Part shown: piece by piece, positions 17,313 through 26,562 of the stretch
Position numbering within the stretch: position 1 is the stretch's first letter
How the letters are laid out: every line of letters starts with the position of its first letter
Assembly: GCF_900109685.1 (NCBI RefSeq)
Contig: NZ_FOBB01000005.1
Coordinates: forward strand, 1 to 64,000
Length of the DNA: 64,000 nt
Reading direction: 5' to 3'
Source: Chitinophaga rupis
Lineage (GTDB): Bacteria; Bacteroidota; Bacteroidia; Chitinophagales; Chitinophagaceae
The notes under the pieces: generated by a model
What the model was told of the DNA's origin: nothing
The model's input: only the letters and a program-made list of their open reading frames with translations
Database searches by the model: none
Program-made: the position numbers and the translations under genes

Positions 17313-18632
17313 ATGTCTTCACTCAAAAAAGTTATTCTCCCCATACACCTTTGGGCTATTGCCGTGGGGCTGGTTATTTCAGGCGAATATTTTGGCTGGA
17401 ACTATGGCTGGGGCGTAGCGGGTACCGTAGGCTTTTTAATAGCTACGTTCATTATCACTATCCTGTACCTCACTTTTATTTTCAGCTTTACAGAGCTAAC
17501 CACCTGCATTCCGCATGCAGGCGGGCCCTTTGCTTACTCGCACCGCGCCTTTGGCCCCATCGGTGGGCTAATAGCAGGTTATGCTACGGTAGTGGAGTTC
17601 CTGCTGGCCACCCCCGCCATTGCGTTTGCCCTTGGTAGTTATATTCATTTCCTGTACCCATCCTTACCGGTGTTGTGGACCGCCATTGCCTTTTATGTAG
17701 CGCTTACCGGCATAAATATGCTGGGTATTAAGGAATCGGCGCTTTTCTCGCTGGTTATTACGCTGCTGGCAGTGCTGGAGCTGCTGATCTATATGGGTAT
17801 TGTGGCCCCGGCATTTAAAGCGGAGAATTTTTTACATGATGCGATGCCCTTTGGTATAAAAGGCGTGTTTGCAGCGCTGCCCTTTGCCATTTGGTTATAT
17901 GTGTGTATTGAAGGTATAGCCATGGTGGCCGAAGAAGTGAAAGATCCTGAAAAAAATATACCCAAAGGTTATATTTCCGGCATCTTAACCCTGATGCTGC
18001 TGGCCATTGGCGTAATGGTGCTTACCGGTGGTATTACCGACTGGAAAAGCCTTTCCGGCATCGACTATCCCTTGCCGGAATCCATTGGCATTGTGCTGGG
18101 CAGGCAAAATAATATTACCCGCATTTTTGCCGGCATTGGCTTGTTTGGTTTGCTGGCATCTTTTAACGGTATTATCATCAGCTACTCGCGGCAGCTGTTT
18201 GCACTATCACGCAGCCGGTATTTACCGGAAGGCTTATCCAAACTAAGCCGCAAACATCAAACCCCTGACCGGGCGCTTATAGCAGGCGGTTTGCTGGGTA
18301 TTGTTGCCCTGTGTTTGGGCAGAACAGATCAGCTGGTGTTATTGTCTGTACTGGGCGCTGTTGTAATGTATATCCTGAGCATGGTGGCATTATTCATATT
18401 GCGTAGAAAAGAGCCTGATATGCCGCGGCCCTTTAAAGTACCGGGTTATCCCTGGGTGCCTTTGGTGGCATTGTTATTATCCATTCTATCGCTGGTTGCC
18501 ATCATCTATTATAATGTTTGGTTAAGCCTGCTGTTCTTTGCCGGCATGGGACTTACGCTGATCGTATTTCTGCTGGCCGGTAAGCACAAACAAACACAGG
18601 AAGATATAACTTTATACCAGCTACCATCATAA
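17313..18632 (+). CDS. eat: Ethanolamine permease (APC superfamily)
   Basis: A 439-residue inner-membrane transporter of the amino acid/polyamine/organocation superfamily with about 12 membrane segments. The opening VISGEYFGWNYGWG and the block GGPFAYSHRAFGPIGG are typical of the ethanolamine permease type. It would bring ethanolamine in for the lyase encoded by the next two genes; the eutB start is one base after its stop, so they are co-transcribed. I use the ATG at 17313 rather than the TTG at 17304, which overlaps the preceding repeat. Confidence 0.87.
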   Translation: MSSLKKVILPIHLWAIAVGLVISGEYFGWNYGWGVAGTVGFLIATFIITILYLTFIFSFTELTTCIPHAGGPFAYSHRAFGPIGGLIAGYATVVEFLLATPAIAFALGSYIHFLYPSLPVLWTAIAFYVALTGINMLGIKESALFSLVITLLAVLELLIYMGIVAPAFKAENFLHDAMPFGIKGVFAALPFAIWLYVCIEGIAMVAEEVKDPEKNIPKGYISGILTLMLLAIGVMVLTGGITDWKSLSGIDYPLPESIGIVLGRQNNITRIFAGIGLFGLLASFNGIIISYSRQLFALSRSRYLPEGLSKLSRKHQTPDRALIAGGLLGIVALCLGRTDQLVLLSVLGAVVMYILSMVALFILRRKEPDMPRPFKVPGYPWVPLVALLLSILSLVAIIYYNVWLSLLFFAGMGLTLIVFLLAGKHKQTQEDITLYQLPS

Positions 18633-18633
18633 C

Positions 18634-20001
18634 ATGGCTTACCAGTGTACTATAGGAAATACCAGCTACCGCTTTGAGGACCTGAAAACCTTACTGGCAA
18701 AAGCATCGCCCTACCGGTCCGGCGATGCGCTGGCCGGGCTGGCTGCCGGCAGTTACGAGGAAAGAGTGGCCGCACAAATAGCGCTTGCTGATGTGCCTTT
18801 GAAAACCTTTTTACAGGAAGCGCTGGTGCCTTATGAAACAGATGAAATTACCCGGTTGATCATAGATACGCATAACCCGGGCGCCTTTGCCCGTATTAGC
18901 CATATGACGGTAGGCGAGTGGCGCGACTGGCTGCTGGGCGATGAGGCAGATACCGCCACCCTGCAGCAATTAGCGCCGGGTATTACACCGGAAATGACAG
19001 CCGCGGTATCAAAGCTCATGCGCAATCAGGATCTGATCAGCGTGGCCCGCAAATGTGAGGTGGTTACAAAGTTCCGCAACACCATCGGTTTAAAAGGCCG
19101 CTTATCCACCCGCCTGCAACCCAACCATACTACGGACGATCCTAAAGGCATTGCCGCCAGTATTGTAGATGGATTACTGTATGGCAGCGGCGATGCGGTG
19201 ATAGGTATCAATCCCGCTACAGACAGCCCTTCCGCCGTAATAACCCTGCTGGAAATGCTGGACCGTTTGCGGCAGCAGTTCGAGATCCCCACCCAGTCAT
19301 GCGTATTATGCCATGTTACTACCGCATTGGAAATTATGCCGCAGGCGCCGGTGGACCTGGTGTTTCAATCCATTGGCGGTACGGAAAGAACGAACAGCAG
19401 CTTTGGCGTGAACATAGCATTACTGAAAGAAGCGCATGACGCCGCTTTATCATTACAACGCGGCACCATCGGCAACAACGTCATGTATTTTGAAACCGGC
19501 CAGGGCAGCGCTTTATCCGCCAACGCACATGAAGGGCTGGATCAGCAAACCTGCGAGGCCAGGGCCTATGCAGTAGCCCGGCATTTTGATCCGCTGCTGG
19601 TGAATACCGTGGTAGGCTTTATTGGACCGGAGTATTTGTTTGATGGTAAGCAGATCATACGCGCGGCGCTGGAAGATCATTTTTGCGGTAAGCTGTTAGG
19701 CCTCCCCATGGGAGTGGATGTATGTTATACCAATCATGCCGAAGCGGACCAGGACGATATGGACAACCTCTTAACCCTGCTGGGTGTGGCAGGTTGTAAT
19801 TACATAATGGGCATACCCGGTGCAGATGATATTATGCTCAATTACCAGTCCACCTCATTTCATGATGCGCTGTATGTGCGTAAGGTGCTGGGTTTGCGCC
19901 CGGCTCCTGAATTTGAGCAATGGCTGTTGCAACAAGGTATTATGGATGCACATGGTAACCAGCTGCCCGTACATACGCACAGACTATTGGAAAATTTGTA
20001 A
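18634..20001 (+). CDS. eutB: Ethanolamine ammonia-lyase, large subunit
   Basis: A 455-residue protein, the normal length for EutB. With EutC and adenosylcobalamin it splits ethanolamine to acetaldehyde and ammonia. Family blocks seen: LMRNQDLISVARKCEVVTKF, GRLSTRLQPNHTTDD, DGLLYGSGDAVIGINPATDS and FETGQGSALSANAH. It follows the permease after one base. The eutC gene comes after a 162-bp gap filled by a palindromic repeat. No reactivase (eutA), adenosyltransferase or microcompartment genes are nearby, so the acetaldehyde is released into the cytosol and must be handled by enzymes encoded elsewhere. Confidence 0.95.
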   Translation: MAYQCTIGNTSYRFEDLKTLLAKASPYRSGDALAGLAAGSYEERVAAQIALADVPLKTFLQEALVPYETDEITRLIIDTHNPGAFARISHMTVGEWRDWLLGDEADTATLQQLAPGITPEMTAAVSKLMRNQDLISVARKCEVVTKFRNTIGLKGRLSTRLQPNHTTDDPKGIAASIVDGLLYGSGDAVIGINPATDSPSAVITLLEMLDRLRQQFEIPTQSCVLCHVTTALEIMPQAPVDLVFQSIGGTERTNSSFGVNIALLKEAHDAALSLQRGTIGNNVMYFETGQGSALSANAHEGLDQQTCEARAYAVARHFDPLLVNTVVGFIGPEYLFDGKQIIRAALEDHFCGKLLGLPMGVDVCYTNHAEADQDDMDNLLTLLGVAGCNYIMGIPGADDIMLNYQSTSFHDALYVRKVLGLRPAPEFEQWLLQQGIMDAHGNQLPVHTHRLLENL

Positions 20002-20007
20002 TTAATA

Positions 20008-20093
20008 GTTAAGAATGAATAAATAATAATCGTAGGGAGATACTACGTGCAGATTTAGTGCTGCATTATTATTGTTAATTATTCATTCTTAAC
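20008..20093. repeat. Palindromic intergenic repeat, family B
   Basis: A perfect 15-bp inverted repeat: GTTAAGAATGAATAA (20008-20022) and its complement at 20079-20093. A further partial arm (ATTATTAATTATTCATTC) lies at 20146-20163, right before eutC. Related elements occur at 52375 and 62265. It sits inside the eutB-eutC operon and would form an RNA hairpin. Confidence 0.7.
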
Positions 20094-20163
20094 CATGCAC
20101 AAACAACAATGCAGTGCTACAACTAAGCGTACTCCTGCATCCATTATTATTAATTATTCATTC

Positions 20164-20889
20164 ATGGCCGATCCCTGGATACAATTAAAATCGTTCACGC
20201 CCGCACGCATAGCGTTGGGCAGAACCGGTACTGCTATTCCGTTGAAGGAAGTATTGCAGTTCCGCATGGCGCATGCCCATGCGCGGGATGCGGTATATTC
20301 CCTGGCAGATGTAAAAACCTTGCAGGATCAGCTAAGCGTATTCCAGCTGCCTGTACACGTACTCCATAGCAGTGCTGCCGACCGGCATGAGTACCTGCAG
20401 CGCCCGGATAAGGGGCGTAAGCTGGATGAAAGCTCTGCGCAATTATTAACGGCAACCAGCAGTGATGTAGCTATTATTATTGCAGATGGCTTATCTGCCA
20501 CTGCAGTGAACAAACATGCAGTGCCCTTACTGCAGCAGCTGATCCCTTTGATACAGGGCGCTGGTATGAGCATTGCTCCCATTTGCCTGGTACAGCAGGG
20601 CAGGGTAGCTGTAGGTGATGAAGTAGCCGCTTTGCTGCAGGCAAAGGCCGCCATTATGCTTATCGGGGAAAGGCCGGGTTTAAGCTCCCCCGACAGCCTG
20701 GGTATGTACCTTACTTACCGCCCCAAAGTGGGGTTAACAGATGAGGCGCGCAACTGTATTTCCAATATACGGGAAGCAGGCTTATCTTATGAAGCGGCCG
20801 CAGCCAAAACTTTTTATCTGCTGCGCGAAGCAGTGCGCCTGCAGCTATCCGGTGTGCAGCTGAAAGACAATGAACATCTACTTTCCTGA
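20164..20889 (+). CDS. eutC: Ethanolamine ammonia-lyase, small subunit
   Basis: A 241-residue EutC, the small subunit that contributes to the cobalamin-binding site of ethanolamine ammonia-lyase. Family blocks include ARIALGRTGTAIPLKEVLQF, AHARDAVY, IIIADGLSATAVNKHA and GERPGLSSPDSLGMYLTY. The start at 20164 (MADPW) fits family proteins. An earlier in-frame ATG at 20095 would translate the repeat and add 23 unrelated residues. It lies 162 bp after eutB on the same strand, and the sialidase-like gene follows 18 bp later. Confidence 0.93.
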   Translation: MADPWIQLKSFTPARIALGRTGTAIPLKEVLQFRMAHAHARDAVYSLADVKTLQDQLSVFQLPVHVLHSSAADRHEYLQRPDKGRKLDESSAQLLTATSSDVAIIIADGLSATAVNKHAVPLLQQLIPLIQGAGMSIAPICLVQQGRVAVGDEVAALLQAKAAIMLIGERPGLSSPDSLGMYLTYRPKVGLTDEARNCISNIREAGLSYEAAAAKTFYLLREAVRLQLSGVQLKDNEHLLS

Positions 20890-20891
20890 AA

Positions 20892-20909
20892 ACGTATATT
20901 TACATACGT
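20892..20909. promoter_or_regulatory. Short inverted repeat at the sialidase-like gene start
   Basis: ACGTAT (20892-20897) and ATACGT (20904-20909) form a palindrome around TATATTTAC, which resembles a Bacteroidota -7 box. It overlaps the GTG start codon at 20908 and may be an operator or a start-site hairpin. Confidence 0.3.
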
Positions 20910-21939
20910 GAGATACTCCCTTTGCATTTTCCTGTTGTTGTGTTGTACACAAACCCATGCGCAAAAGCCGCGCGTTACCTTAGTTAAGAGTGAGCTGATC
21001 ATGCAAAACCCGCCCTTTGCGGCCTGCCATGCATCCACTATCACGCCTTTATCAAATAACCGCTTAATGGCAGCCTGGTTTGGCGGTTCGCGGGAGAGCG
21101 CCCCGGATGTATGTATCTATACCTCCACCTGGGAGAATGGACAGTGGAGCGCACCCCGGCGTGTAGCCGACGGCGTGATCAATGATACCCTGCGCTATCC
21201 CTGCTGGAACCCGGTACTGTTCCGCACAAGGGCCGGCCGCTTACTGCTGTTCTACAAGATAGGGAAGTCGCCCCGCGAGTGGTGGGGCGTAATGCGCACT
21301 TCCAGCGATGACGGCAAACATTGGTCGGCCGCGCAAAAGCTCCGGGATAGCCTGCTGGGGCCCATTAAGAACAAACCGGTGCAGCTGGCCAACGGCGATA
21401 TCTTATACCCCTCCAGCACAGAAAGTAAAGATGAAAAACAGTGGCATATTCACCTGGAAAGGTCGGATGCAGAGGCACAGTACTGGCAATACCTGCCGGT
21501 TAATAACGATACCTTCGGCGTAATACAGCCCAGCATTTTATTTCATAAGGGCGATAGTTTGCAGCTGCTGTGCAGAAGCCGGCAGAACTATGTAGTACAA
21601 GCCTGGTCCGGTAACCAGGGAGCAACCTGGGGCCCTTTATCCAAAACAGACCTGCCCAACCCTAATTCCGGCACCGATGCCGTAACCCTGCGCAATGGCT
21701 TGCAGGTGCTGGTGTACAACCCGCTTAGCGCAGGCAAAGAGTGGTTTGAAGGCCGCAGCAAATTAAACGTAGCCCTCTCCGCTGACGGGCGGCACTGGAA
21801 AGACATCTATGCATTGGAAGATCAGCAAAAAGGAGAGTTCAGCTACCCCGCCATCATTCAAACACCGGATGGACTGTTGCATATTACCTATACGGCTGAT
21901 AGAAAAAATATCAGACATGTAGTGTTACGTGTGAAATAG
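20908..21939 (+). CDS. Secreted sialidase-like (BNR repeat) glycosidase
   Basis: A 343-residue protein with a signal peptide (about 1-18, ending THAQ) and a six-bladed propeller of the BNR_2 sialidase-like type: HASTITPL, AAWFGGSRESAPDV, CWNPVL, SSDDGKHWS and SADGRHWK blocks. Such proteins are annotated as exo-sialidases, but related families act on other sugars, so the substrate is open. Translation starts at GTG 20908, 18 bp after eutC, so it is probably the last gene of the ethanolamine unit. The combination suggests feeding on host or membrane-derived glycoconjugates, but that is inference. Confidence 0.8.
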   Translation: MRYSLCIFLLLCCTQTHAQKPRVTLVKSELIMQNPPFAACHASTITPLSNNRLMAAWFGGSRESAPDVCIYTSTWENGQWSAPRRVADGVINDTLRYPCWNPVLFRTRAGRLLLFYKIGKSPREWWGVMRTSSDDGKHWSAAQKLRDSLLGPIKNKPVQLANGDILYPSSTESKDEKQWHIHLERSDAEAQYWQYLPVNNDTFGVIQPSILFHKGDSLQLLCRSRQNYVVQAWSGNQGATWGPLSKTDLPNPNSGTDAVTLRNGLQVLVYNPLSAGKEWFEGRSKLNVALSADGRHWKDIYALEDQQKGEFSYPAIIQTPDGLLHITYTADRKNIRHVVLRVK

Positions 21940-22037
21940 GTTCCTCAATATACCGTCATGTATACACACCTTTATAGGCACGCTATAGCGGTTTTATGTG
22001 GTATGTCATTTGCAGCTGTTCCCGTAGTTAATCGGGC

Positions 22038-22403
22038 ATGAAGAAAACAATAATGATAACAGATGATGATCCGGGTATCCAGGATATTTACAAGCTAATA
22101 CTTGAAAAGGCTGGTTATGCCACTGAACTGGTTCCGGATGGGGAGCGGATCATGAAGAACCGGTTTAAATGTCCTGTTATTTTTTTGCTGGATAAACAGC
22201 TGGTTGGCTTCGATGGGTTAGACCTTTGCCGCCATCTTAAAAGCCAGGAAAGCACCCGGCATATTCCTGTAATTATGATCTCCGCTACACCCGGTTTAAG
22301 CAGAGCTGCCCGGCAGGCCGGTGCAGATGCCTTTATGGAAAAGCCATTTCAACGGGATGAGCTGCTGGCCATAGTAGAGAAATATGCCGGTGCCCCGGTT
22401 TAA
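22038..22403 (+). CDS. Single-domain response regulator (CheY-like)
   Basis: A 121-residue stand-alone receiver. The acidic pair (TDDDP), a phosphoacceptor Asp at about 52 (FLLDKQL), the switch Ser (MISAT) and the Lys (MEKPF) are all present, so it should be phosphorylated. No output domain or histidine kinase is adjacent; it may pass phosphate in a relay or control a partner by binding. It is preceded by a 98-bp gap after the sialidase-like gene and followed by a converging gene. Confidence 0.9.
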   Translation: MKKTIMITDDDPGIQDIYKLILEKAGYATELVPDGERIMKNRFKCPVIFLLDKQLVGFDGLDLCRHLKSQESTRHIPVIMISATPGLSRAARQAGADAFMEKPFQRDELLAIVEKYAGAPV

Positions 22404-22425
22404 TTACTGCAGCACACAGCACCAT

Positions 22426-23427
22426 TTATTTTTCCATTATACTTTTGATCTCCTCAATAAAACGCTCAATCTTCCGGCTTTGCCGGATGGTTGACACTAC
22501 TACTATCTGAGGCTGTTTTACATTAGGCGGTGTAAAATACATCTGCACCTCTGTGCCTGCATATACCATGTTGTAAGACTTACGCACGGTGCGGAATCCT
22601 GAGAAATCATCGAAGGCGTATTTTTTATTGCCAAGACCTATAGGGCTGATCCTTTCAATAGTACGGGCGGCAGGGTTTAATATAATACGTGTAAAAGCCG
22701 CCAGCAGGAATATCAGGCCTAAGCCAAAGCAGCAAAGGAGTAACACTATTCTGCCGGTGCTGCTGTCGGTCTTCATCCACGGAGTGCCGGTGCATTCATG
22801 AATACCTAATGCCAGCAGCGCAATACCCATAATGATGGTGCCGGCCTTTTGATTTTTTAGCGTATAAACACCGGCATTTTCATTAAAATATTGGTAGGCT
22901 GTAATAGTGCTGTTAGTATGTTCCGTTAGGGGCGCATACTGCGCTATATATTCATGGATCAGGGGAATCACTTCCTGGCTGAATGCAACTGCGTTAGGGT
23001 CTGTTTCTTTTCCGTAGCCTGATGAAATAGTAATGCCTTTTCCGTATTTATTGTTTTTGGAAAATATTCTGAAGTTAAAGCCGCCGTACTGTTGCGTAAC
23101 TGTATTTACGCCATGTAAGCGGTCAAAAGGAATGTTCCTGACAGGGATCAGTCCCAATATTTTTTGCTGCATGGTGCCGGTGGCCCTGTCAAAAATGATC
23201 TGTGTTCTTGAATAGGCAAGGAACAGGATTACAATGGCTGCCAGTAAAAGGGCAACGGATCCCATAGTATTGGCGCTGCTGCGTTCTACGATTGTGAATA
23301 GAAAAAGCAATCCGCCAAAAAGAACGCCCAGCACTACACTAAAAATAAGAAATACCCGGTAGGGATAGATGATTATACGGGCGTCGTCAATAGTCCATCT
23401 TGTTTTGGTAAGGCCTTTTTGTGGCAT
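22426..23427 (-). CDS. Membrane protein of unknown function with four predicted helices
   Basis: A 333-residue protein I do not recognise. Hydrophobic segments lie near residues 18-47, 54-73, 195-212 and 227-250, two pairs separated by soluble segments. The segment TQIIFDRATGTMQQKILGLIP resembles the beta strands of bacterial PH-like (bPH2) domains, and a similar pattern (LNPAARTIERISPIG) follows the second helix pair, suggesting a duplicated helix-pair plus PH-like unit. The domain link is tentative. It converges with the response regulator with 22 bp between the stop codons. Confidence 0.7.
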   Translation of the reverse strand: MPQKGLTKTRWTIDDARIIIYPYRVFLIFSVVLGVLFGGLLFLFTIVERSSANTMGSVALLLAAIVILFLAYSRTQIIFDRATGTMQQKILGLIPVRNIPFDRLHGVNTVTQQYGGFNFRIFSKNNKYGKGITISSGYGKETDPNAVAFSQEVIPLIHEYIAQYAPLTEHTNSTITAYQYFNENAGVYTLKNQKAGTIIMGIALLALGIHECTGTPWMKTDSSTGRIVLLLCCFGLGLIFLLAAFTRIILNPAARTIERISPIGLGNKKYAFDDFSGFRTVRKSYNMVYAGTEVQMYFTPPNVKQPQIVVVSTIRQSRKIERFIEEIKSIMEK

Positions 23428-23574
23428 GGGAAAGCAATAGTTTTTTATTGGTTAGAAATAAGTTAACAGTAGAAAAGATCCTGGCGTATAACAAACATCA
23501 AAAGCGTACCCTCGTTCCAGTAATATATTGTCCTCTACAATTTCGGGAGCTAATATACTTCCGTTTTTTTATAA

Positions 23575-23607
23575 TAAAAAGCCGTTCCGGTATTTACCGG
23601 AACGGCT
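23575..23607 (-). terminator. Rho-independent terminator of the isomerase gene
   Basis: A perfect 13-bp stem, AGCCGTTCCGGTA (23580-23592) with its complement at 23595-23607. On the minus strand it is followed by a T-rich run. It lies 24 bp past the stop of the isomerase-like gene at 23631. Confidence 0.85.
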
Positions 23608-23630
23608 ATACTATTTTAAGGCTGTAATGT

Positions 23631-24599
23631 TTAGAACAGGTTCTTTTTCACATAGTCTGCGCTTTGCTTAATACTTACGAAAGGATCAATGGTGATCTGG
23701 TCCTGCTCAACAAAAAAGTATTGTACGCCGGCGGTTTTAGCTTTTGCAAAAATAGCTTTGAAATCAATGGTGCCAGTACCTACTTCGGCGAACTTAATAT
23801 CATTGGCAATTTTGCTAAGGTCTATGGTGCCGGTGTCTGCCACGGGCTGCGGCGCATCCTTGCTCATGTCTTTCACATGCCACATAGGAAAACGGCCGGG
23901 TGCTTTTTCAAATAGCTGAACCGGGTCCTGCCCGGCTTTTTTAGCCCAGAACAGGTCCAGCTCAAAATGTACCAGCGCGGGATCTGTTTCATTCAGGAGT
24001 ATATCATACGCAGTAGACTTCCCATCAGCCAGCTTACGGAACTCCCAGAAGTGGTTATGGTACGCTACTTTCATGTTTGACTTTTTTAACAGCTCACCGG
24101 CCTTATTCAGCTGTGCGGCTACAAATTTATAATCATCTGCCGGCACAGGGTATTTGGCTATGAGGGCCATGGGTGGAACAGGTATGGTGAAATACTCCTG
24201 CCCCAGGGCCGCGGCCAGGTCGGCCTGCGCTTTCAGCGCTTCATCTTTACCATTGCCCAGGGTTAAGTAATCACCCAGCTGGTAATGTCCGCTGGGCGTG
24301 GTAAGGTTATGCTCTTTCAGCAGGGCTTTCAGCTGATCGGTGGTTAATCCCCAGAACGTAGAACCGGGACCGTTATACCCAAAATAGGTCTCCACCTGTT
24401 CATAACCAGCCTGTGCTACCTTTGCTATGGTATCTTTTACATCTTTGGTCAGCTGATCGCGCAGCGTATAAAGCTGTATGCCTAGTTTACGGCCACTCGC
24501 CTCTGTGGCGGGTTTACAGCCGAATATGGAGGAGGGGAGGGCTAAGCCGGCGGTCATTAATGCCACCTGCTGAATAAAAGACCTTCTGCTGTTGTTCAT
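23631..24599 (-). CDS. Secreted sugar phosphate isomerase/epimerase-like TIM-barrel protein
   Basis: A 322-residue protein of the xylose isomerase-like TIM-barrel family. The N-terminus has a twin-arginine-like SRRSFIQQ motif and then SSIFGC, a possible lipobox, so export through Tat with lipid anchoring is likely. Barrel features are GIQLYTLRDQL, AQAGYEQVETY, KVAYHNHFWEF (metal His), VHFELDLFWAKKAG, MWHVKDM and YFFVEQDQ. Relatives take part in sugar or inositol catabolism; the substrate is not evident. It is transcribed after the M20 amidohydrolase with a repeat element between them. Confidence 0.85.
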   Translation of the reverse strand: MNNSRRSFIQQVALMTAGLALPSSIFGCKPATEASGRKLGIQLYTLRDQLTKDVKDTIAKVAQAGYEQVETYFGYNGPGSTFWGLTTDQLKALLKEHNLTTPSGHYQLGDYLTLGNGKDEALKAQADLAAALGQEYFTIPVPPMALIAKYPVPADDYKFVAAQLNKAGELLKKSNMKVAYHNHFWEFRKLADGKSTAYDILLNETDPALVHFELDLFWAKKAGQDPVQLFEKAPGRFPMWHVKDMSKDAPQPVADTGTIDLSKIANDIKFAEVGTGTIDFKAIFAKAKTAGVQYFFVEQDQITIDPFVSIKQSADYVKKNLF

Positions 24600-24652
24600 A
24601 ACGATGGTTTTAAGCTAAGGATGAATAAAGAATGTGCACAATCTAATATTTT

Positions 24653-24843
24653 AATTACGAATTGTCAATTACGAATGCGAAGCATCATGAATACCATTGA
24701 AAATAATTATGATATGAATAATTACGGATTAAGGAGTGTGAAATATAACGTGTTGCGATTCATGGTAGTGTTTTGAGCATTATTGAAATAAAGCTGCCCC
24801 TTCGCACTACCAATTCGTAATTCGTAATTGACAATTCGTAATT
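24653..24843. repeat. MITE-like repeat with perfect 24-bp terminal inverted repeats, family A
   Basis: AATTACGAATTGTCAATTAC and four more bases (24653-24676) is exactly complementary to 24820-24843. The right arm overlaps the stop codon of the amidohydrolase gene. The interior holds a segment (GCGAAGCATCATGAATACC, near 24679) that also appears inverted, twice, inside the element at 50401-50698, which shows they are one family. Confidence 0.8.
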
Positions 24844-26308
24844 ACTCACTCCCGTCTCTATAATTCAGCGCCGGCTTCCTATCCCCCAGCAGGGCCTTGT
24901 ACTGGAAATCTGCGCCTCTTACTTTCTGGTATTCCTGTGTGGCCTTTTGTATCAGTGCCGGATCAGAGAGCAGGTCTATGCCGGTTAAGGCCATGGTTTT
25001 AGCCGCTACCATCATGCCTTTGGCGCCAATGTCGGTTCCCCCGCTGGCTACCGCCTGCCAGCTATGCGCCGGTGTGCCGGGCACCCAGGTAGCTGCGCTT
25101 AACCCTACGGTAGGCACATTCCAGCTTACATCTGCCACATCTGTGGATCCGCTGATATCACCCTGGCCCCCGGATTGCAGAGTATCTATGGTAGCAGCTT
25201 CGCTGATTGCCGGTACTTTATAGGTAAAGCTGGTTTGTATCTTTTTCCCAAATTCAATTTCTGCAGGTGTGTAATTTACGCCGCCCACCTGCTGCAGGTT
25301 CTTATACATGGCTGCTATCAGCGTTTTGTTAGGTAGCAGATCATATACGCCGCCGGTAATTTCATATTCCACTTTGGTATCAGTGCCCAGAGCTGCGCCC
25401 CTGGCAGCATTCACCACTCTGTCAAAAACACTGCGCACAATATCGCGGTCCACGTTGCGTACATAATAATATACTTCTGCAAAATCAGGTACCACGTTAG
25501 GGGCTTTGCCGCCGTTGGTAATTACGTAATGGATGCGGGTAGAGGAGGGGATATGCTCCCGCATCATGTTCACCATGTTATCCATCGCTTCTACACCATC
25601 CAAGGCAGATCGGCCTTTTTCCGGTGCGCCTGCTGCATGGGCAGAGAGGCCATGAAAGCGGAATTTGGCGCTGATGTTGGCCATGGTGCTGCCCGTCATT
25701 ACTCCGTTGTTATCGCCCGGATGCCAGTGCAGCACGGCATCCACATCCTTAAACAAACCGGCACGCACCATGTACACTTTGCCGGAGCCACCTTCTTCGG
25801 CCGGGCAGCCATATACTTTAACCGTACCTTTTAGTTTGCCATCGGCTATCAGTTTTTTCAGCTCTATGCCGGCAGCTATGGAGGCCACGCCAAATAAATG
25901 ATGCCCGCAGCCATGCCCGGCGCTCATGCCGCTTTTAGGCTGTTTTTCCGGTACTGCTTCCTGCGCCAGGCCGGGCAGTGCATCATACTCCGCCAGGATG
26001 CCGATCACCGGCTTACCGCTGCCATAGGTAGCTACAAAAGCGGTAGGAATGCCTGCTACGCCGGTATCTACACTAAAGCCATTGTCTTTCAGCGTTTGCT
26101 GCAGCAGGGCGGTGCTTTTATATTCCTTATAGCCTACTTCTGCATAATTCCATATTTGCAGCTCGGTTTTTTTATAGAAGTCGTATTGCGACTGTATATC
26201 TGCGATAGCCGTTTGTTTTAAAGCAGCCGTACCCTTTTGCTGTGCCCAAACTGTAGAGGAAAGTAACAAGCTGGCACCGCCCAGCAATAGCAGGAAATTT
26301 TGTTTCAT
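24842..26308 (-). CDS. M20 family amidohydrolase (AbgB-like), secreted
   Basis: A 488-residue metallopeptidase of the M20 amidohydrolase group, similar to p-aminobenzoyl-glutamate hydrolase subunit B and aminoacylases. A signal peptide (about 1-22, ending VWAQ) implies export. Metal-binding blocks: ILAEYDALPGL, GHGCGHHLFG, CPAEEGGSGK and the late AATWVPGTPAHSWQ with a ligand His. It would cleave an N-acyl or amide bond of a small peptide-like compound in the periplasm. It is the last gene before the putative origin region and reads away from it. Confidence 0.87.
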   Translation of the reverse strand: MKQNFLLLLGGASLLLSSTVWAQQKGTAALKQTAIADIQSQYDFYKKTELQIWNYAEVGYKEYKSTALLQQTLKDNGFSVDTGVAGIPTAFVATYGSGKPVIGILAEYDALPGLAQEAVPEKQPKSGMSAGHGCGHHLFGVASIAAGIELKKLIADGKLKGTVKVYGCPAEEGGSGKVYMVRAGLFKDVDAVLHWHPGDNNGVMTGSTMANISAKFRFHGLSAHAAGAPEKGRSALDGVEAMDNMVNMMREHIPSSTRIHYVITNGGKAPNVVPDFAEVYYYVRNVDRDIVRSVFDRVVNAARGAALGTDTKVEYEITGGVYDLLPNKTLIAAMYKNLQQVGGVNYTPAEIEFGKKIQTSFTYKVPAISEAATIDTLQSGGQGDISGSTDVADVSWNVPTVGLSAATWVPGTPAHSWQAVASGGTDIGAKGMMVAAKTMALTGIDLLSDPALIQKATQEYQKVRGADFQYKALLGDRKPALNYRDGSE

Positions 26309-26562
26309 AGTTGCGACATTTTATTGAATAATAGTGGTCATGTAATACAGGTATAACATACCTGCATCCTTAAACCGTTTTCCTGGAAGGGAATGCTGTA
26401 AACGGTGTAGAAAGATTTTGGTTTGTGTTCTCTTCGTATAGCTGGGTACGTAACCCGGAACCTAAGTAACAAACAATTTCTCTCATTTTCACCTCCCCGG
26501 CATACATATTTATAAAGCTAAAATGTAGGGGCGAATCACCCTTAAATGACATGAATAAGCGA

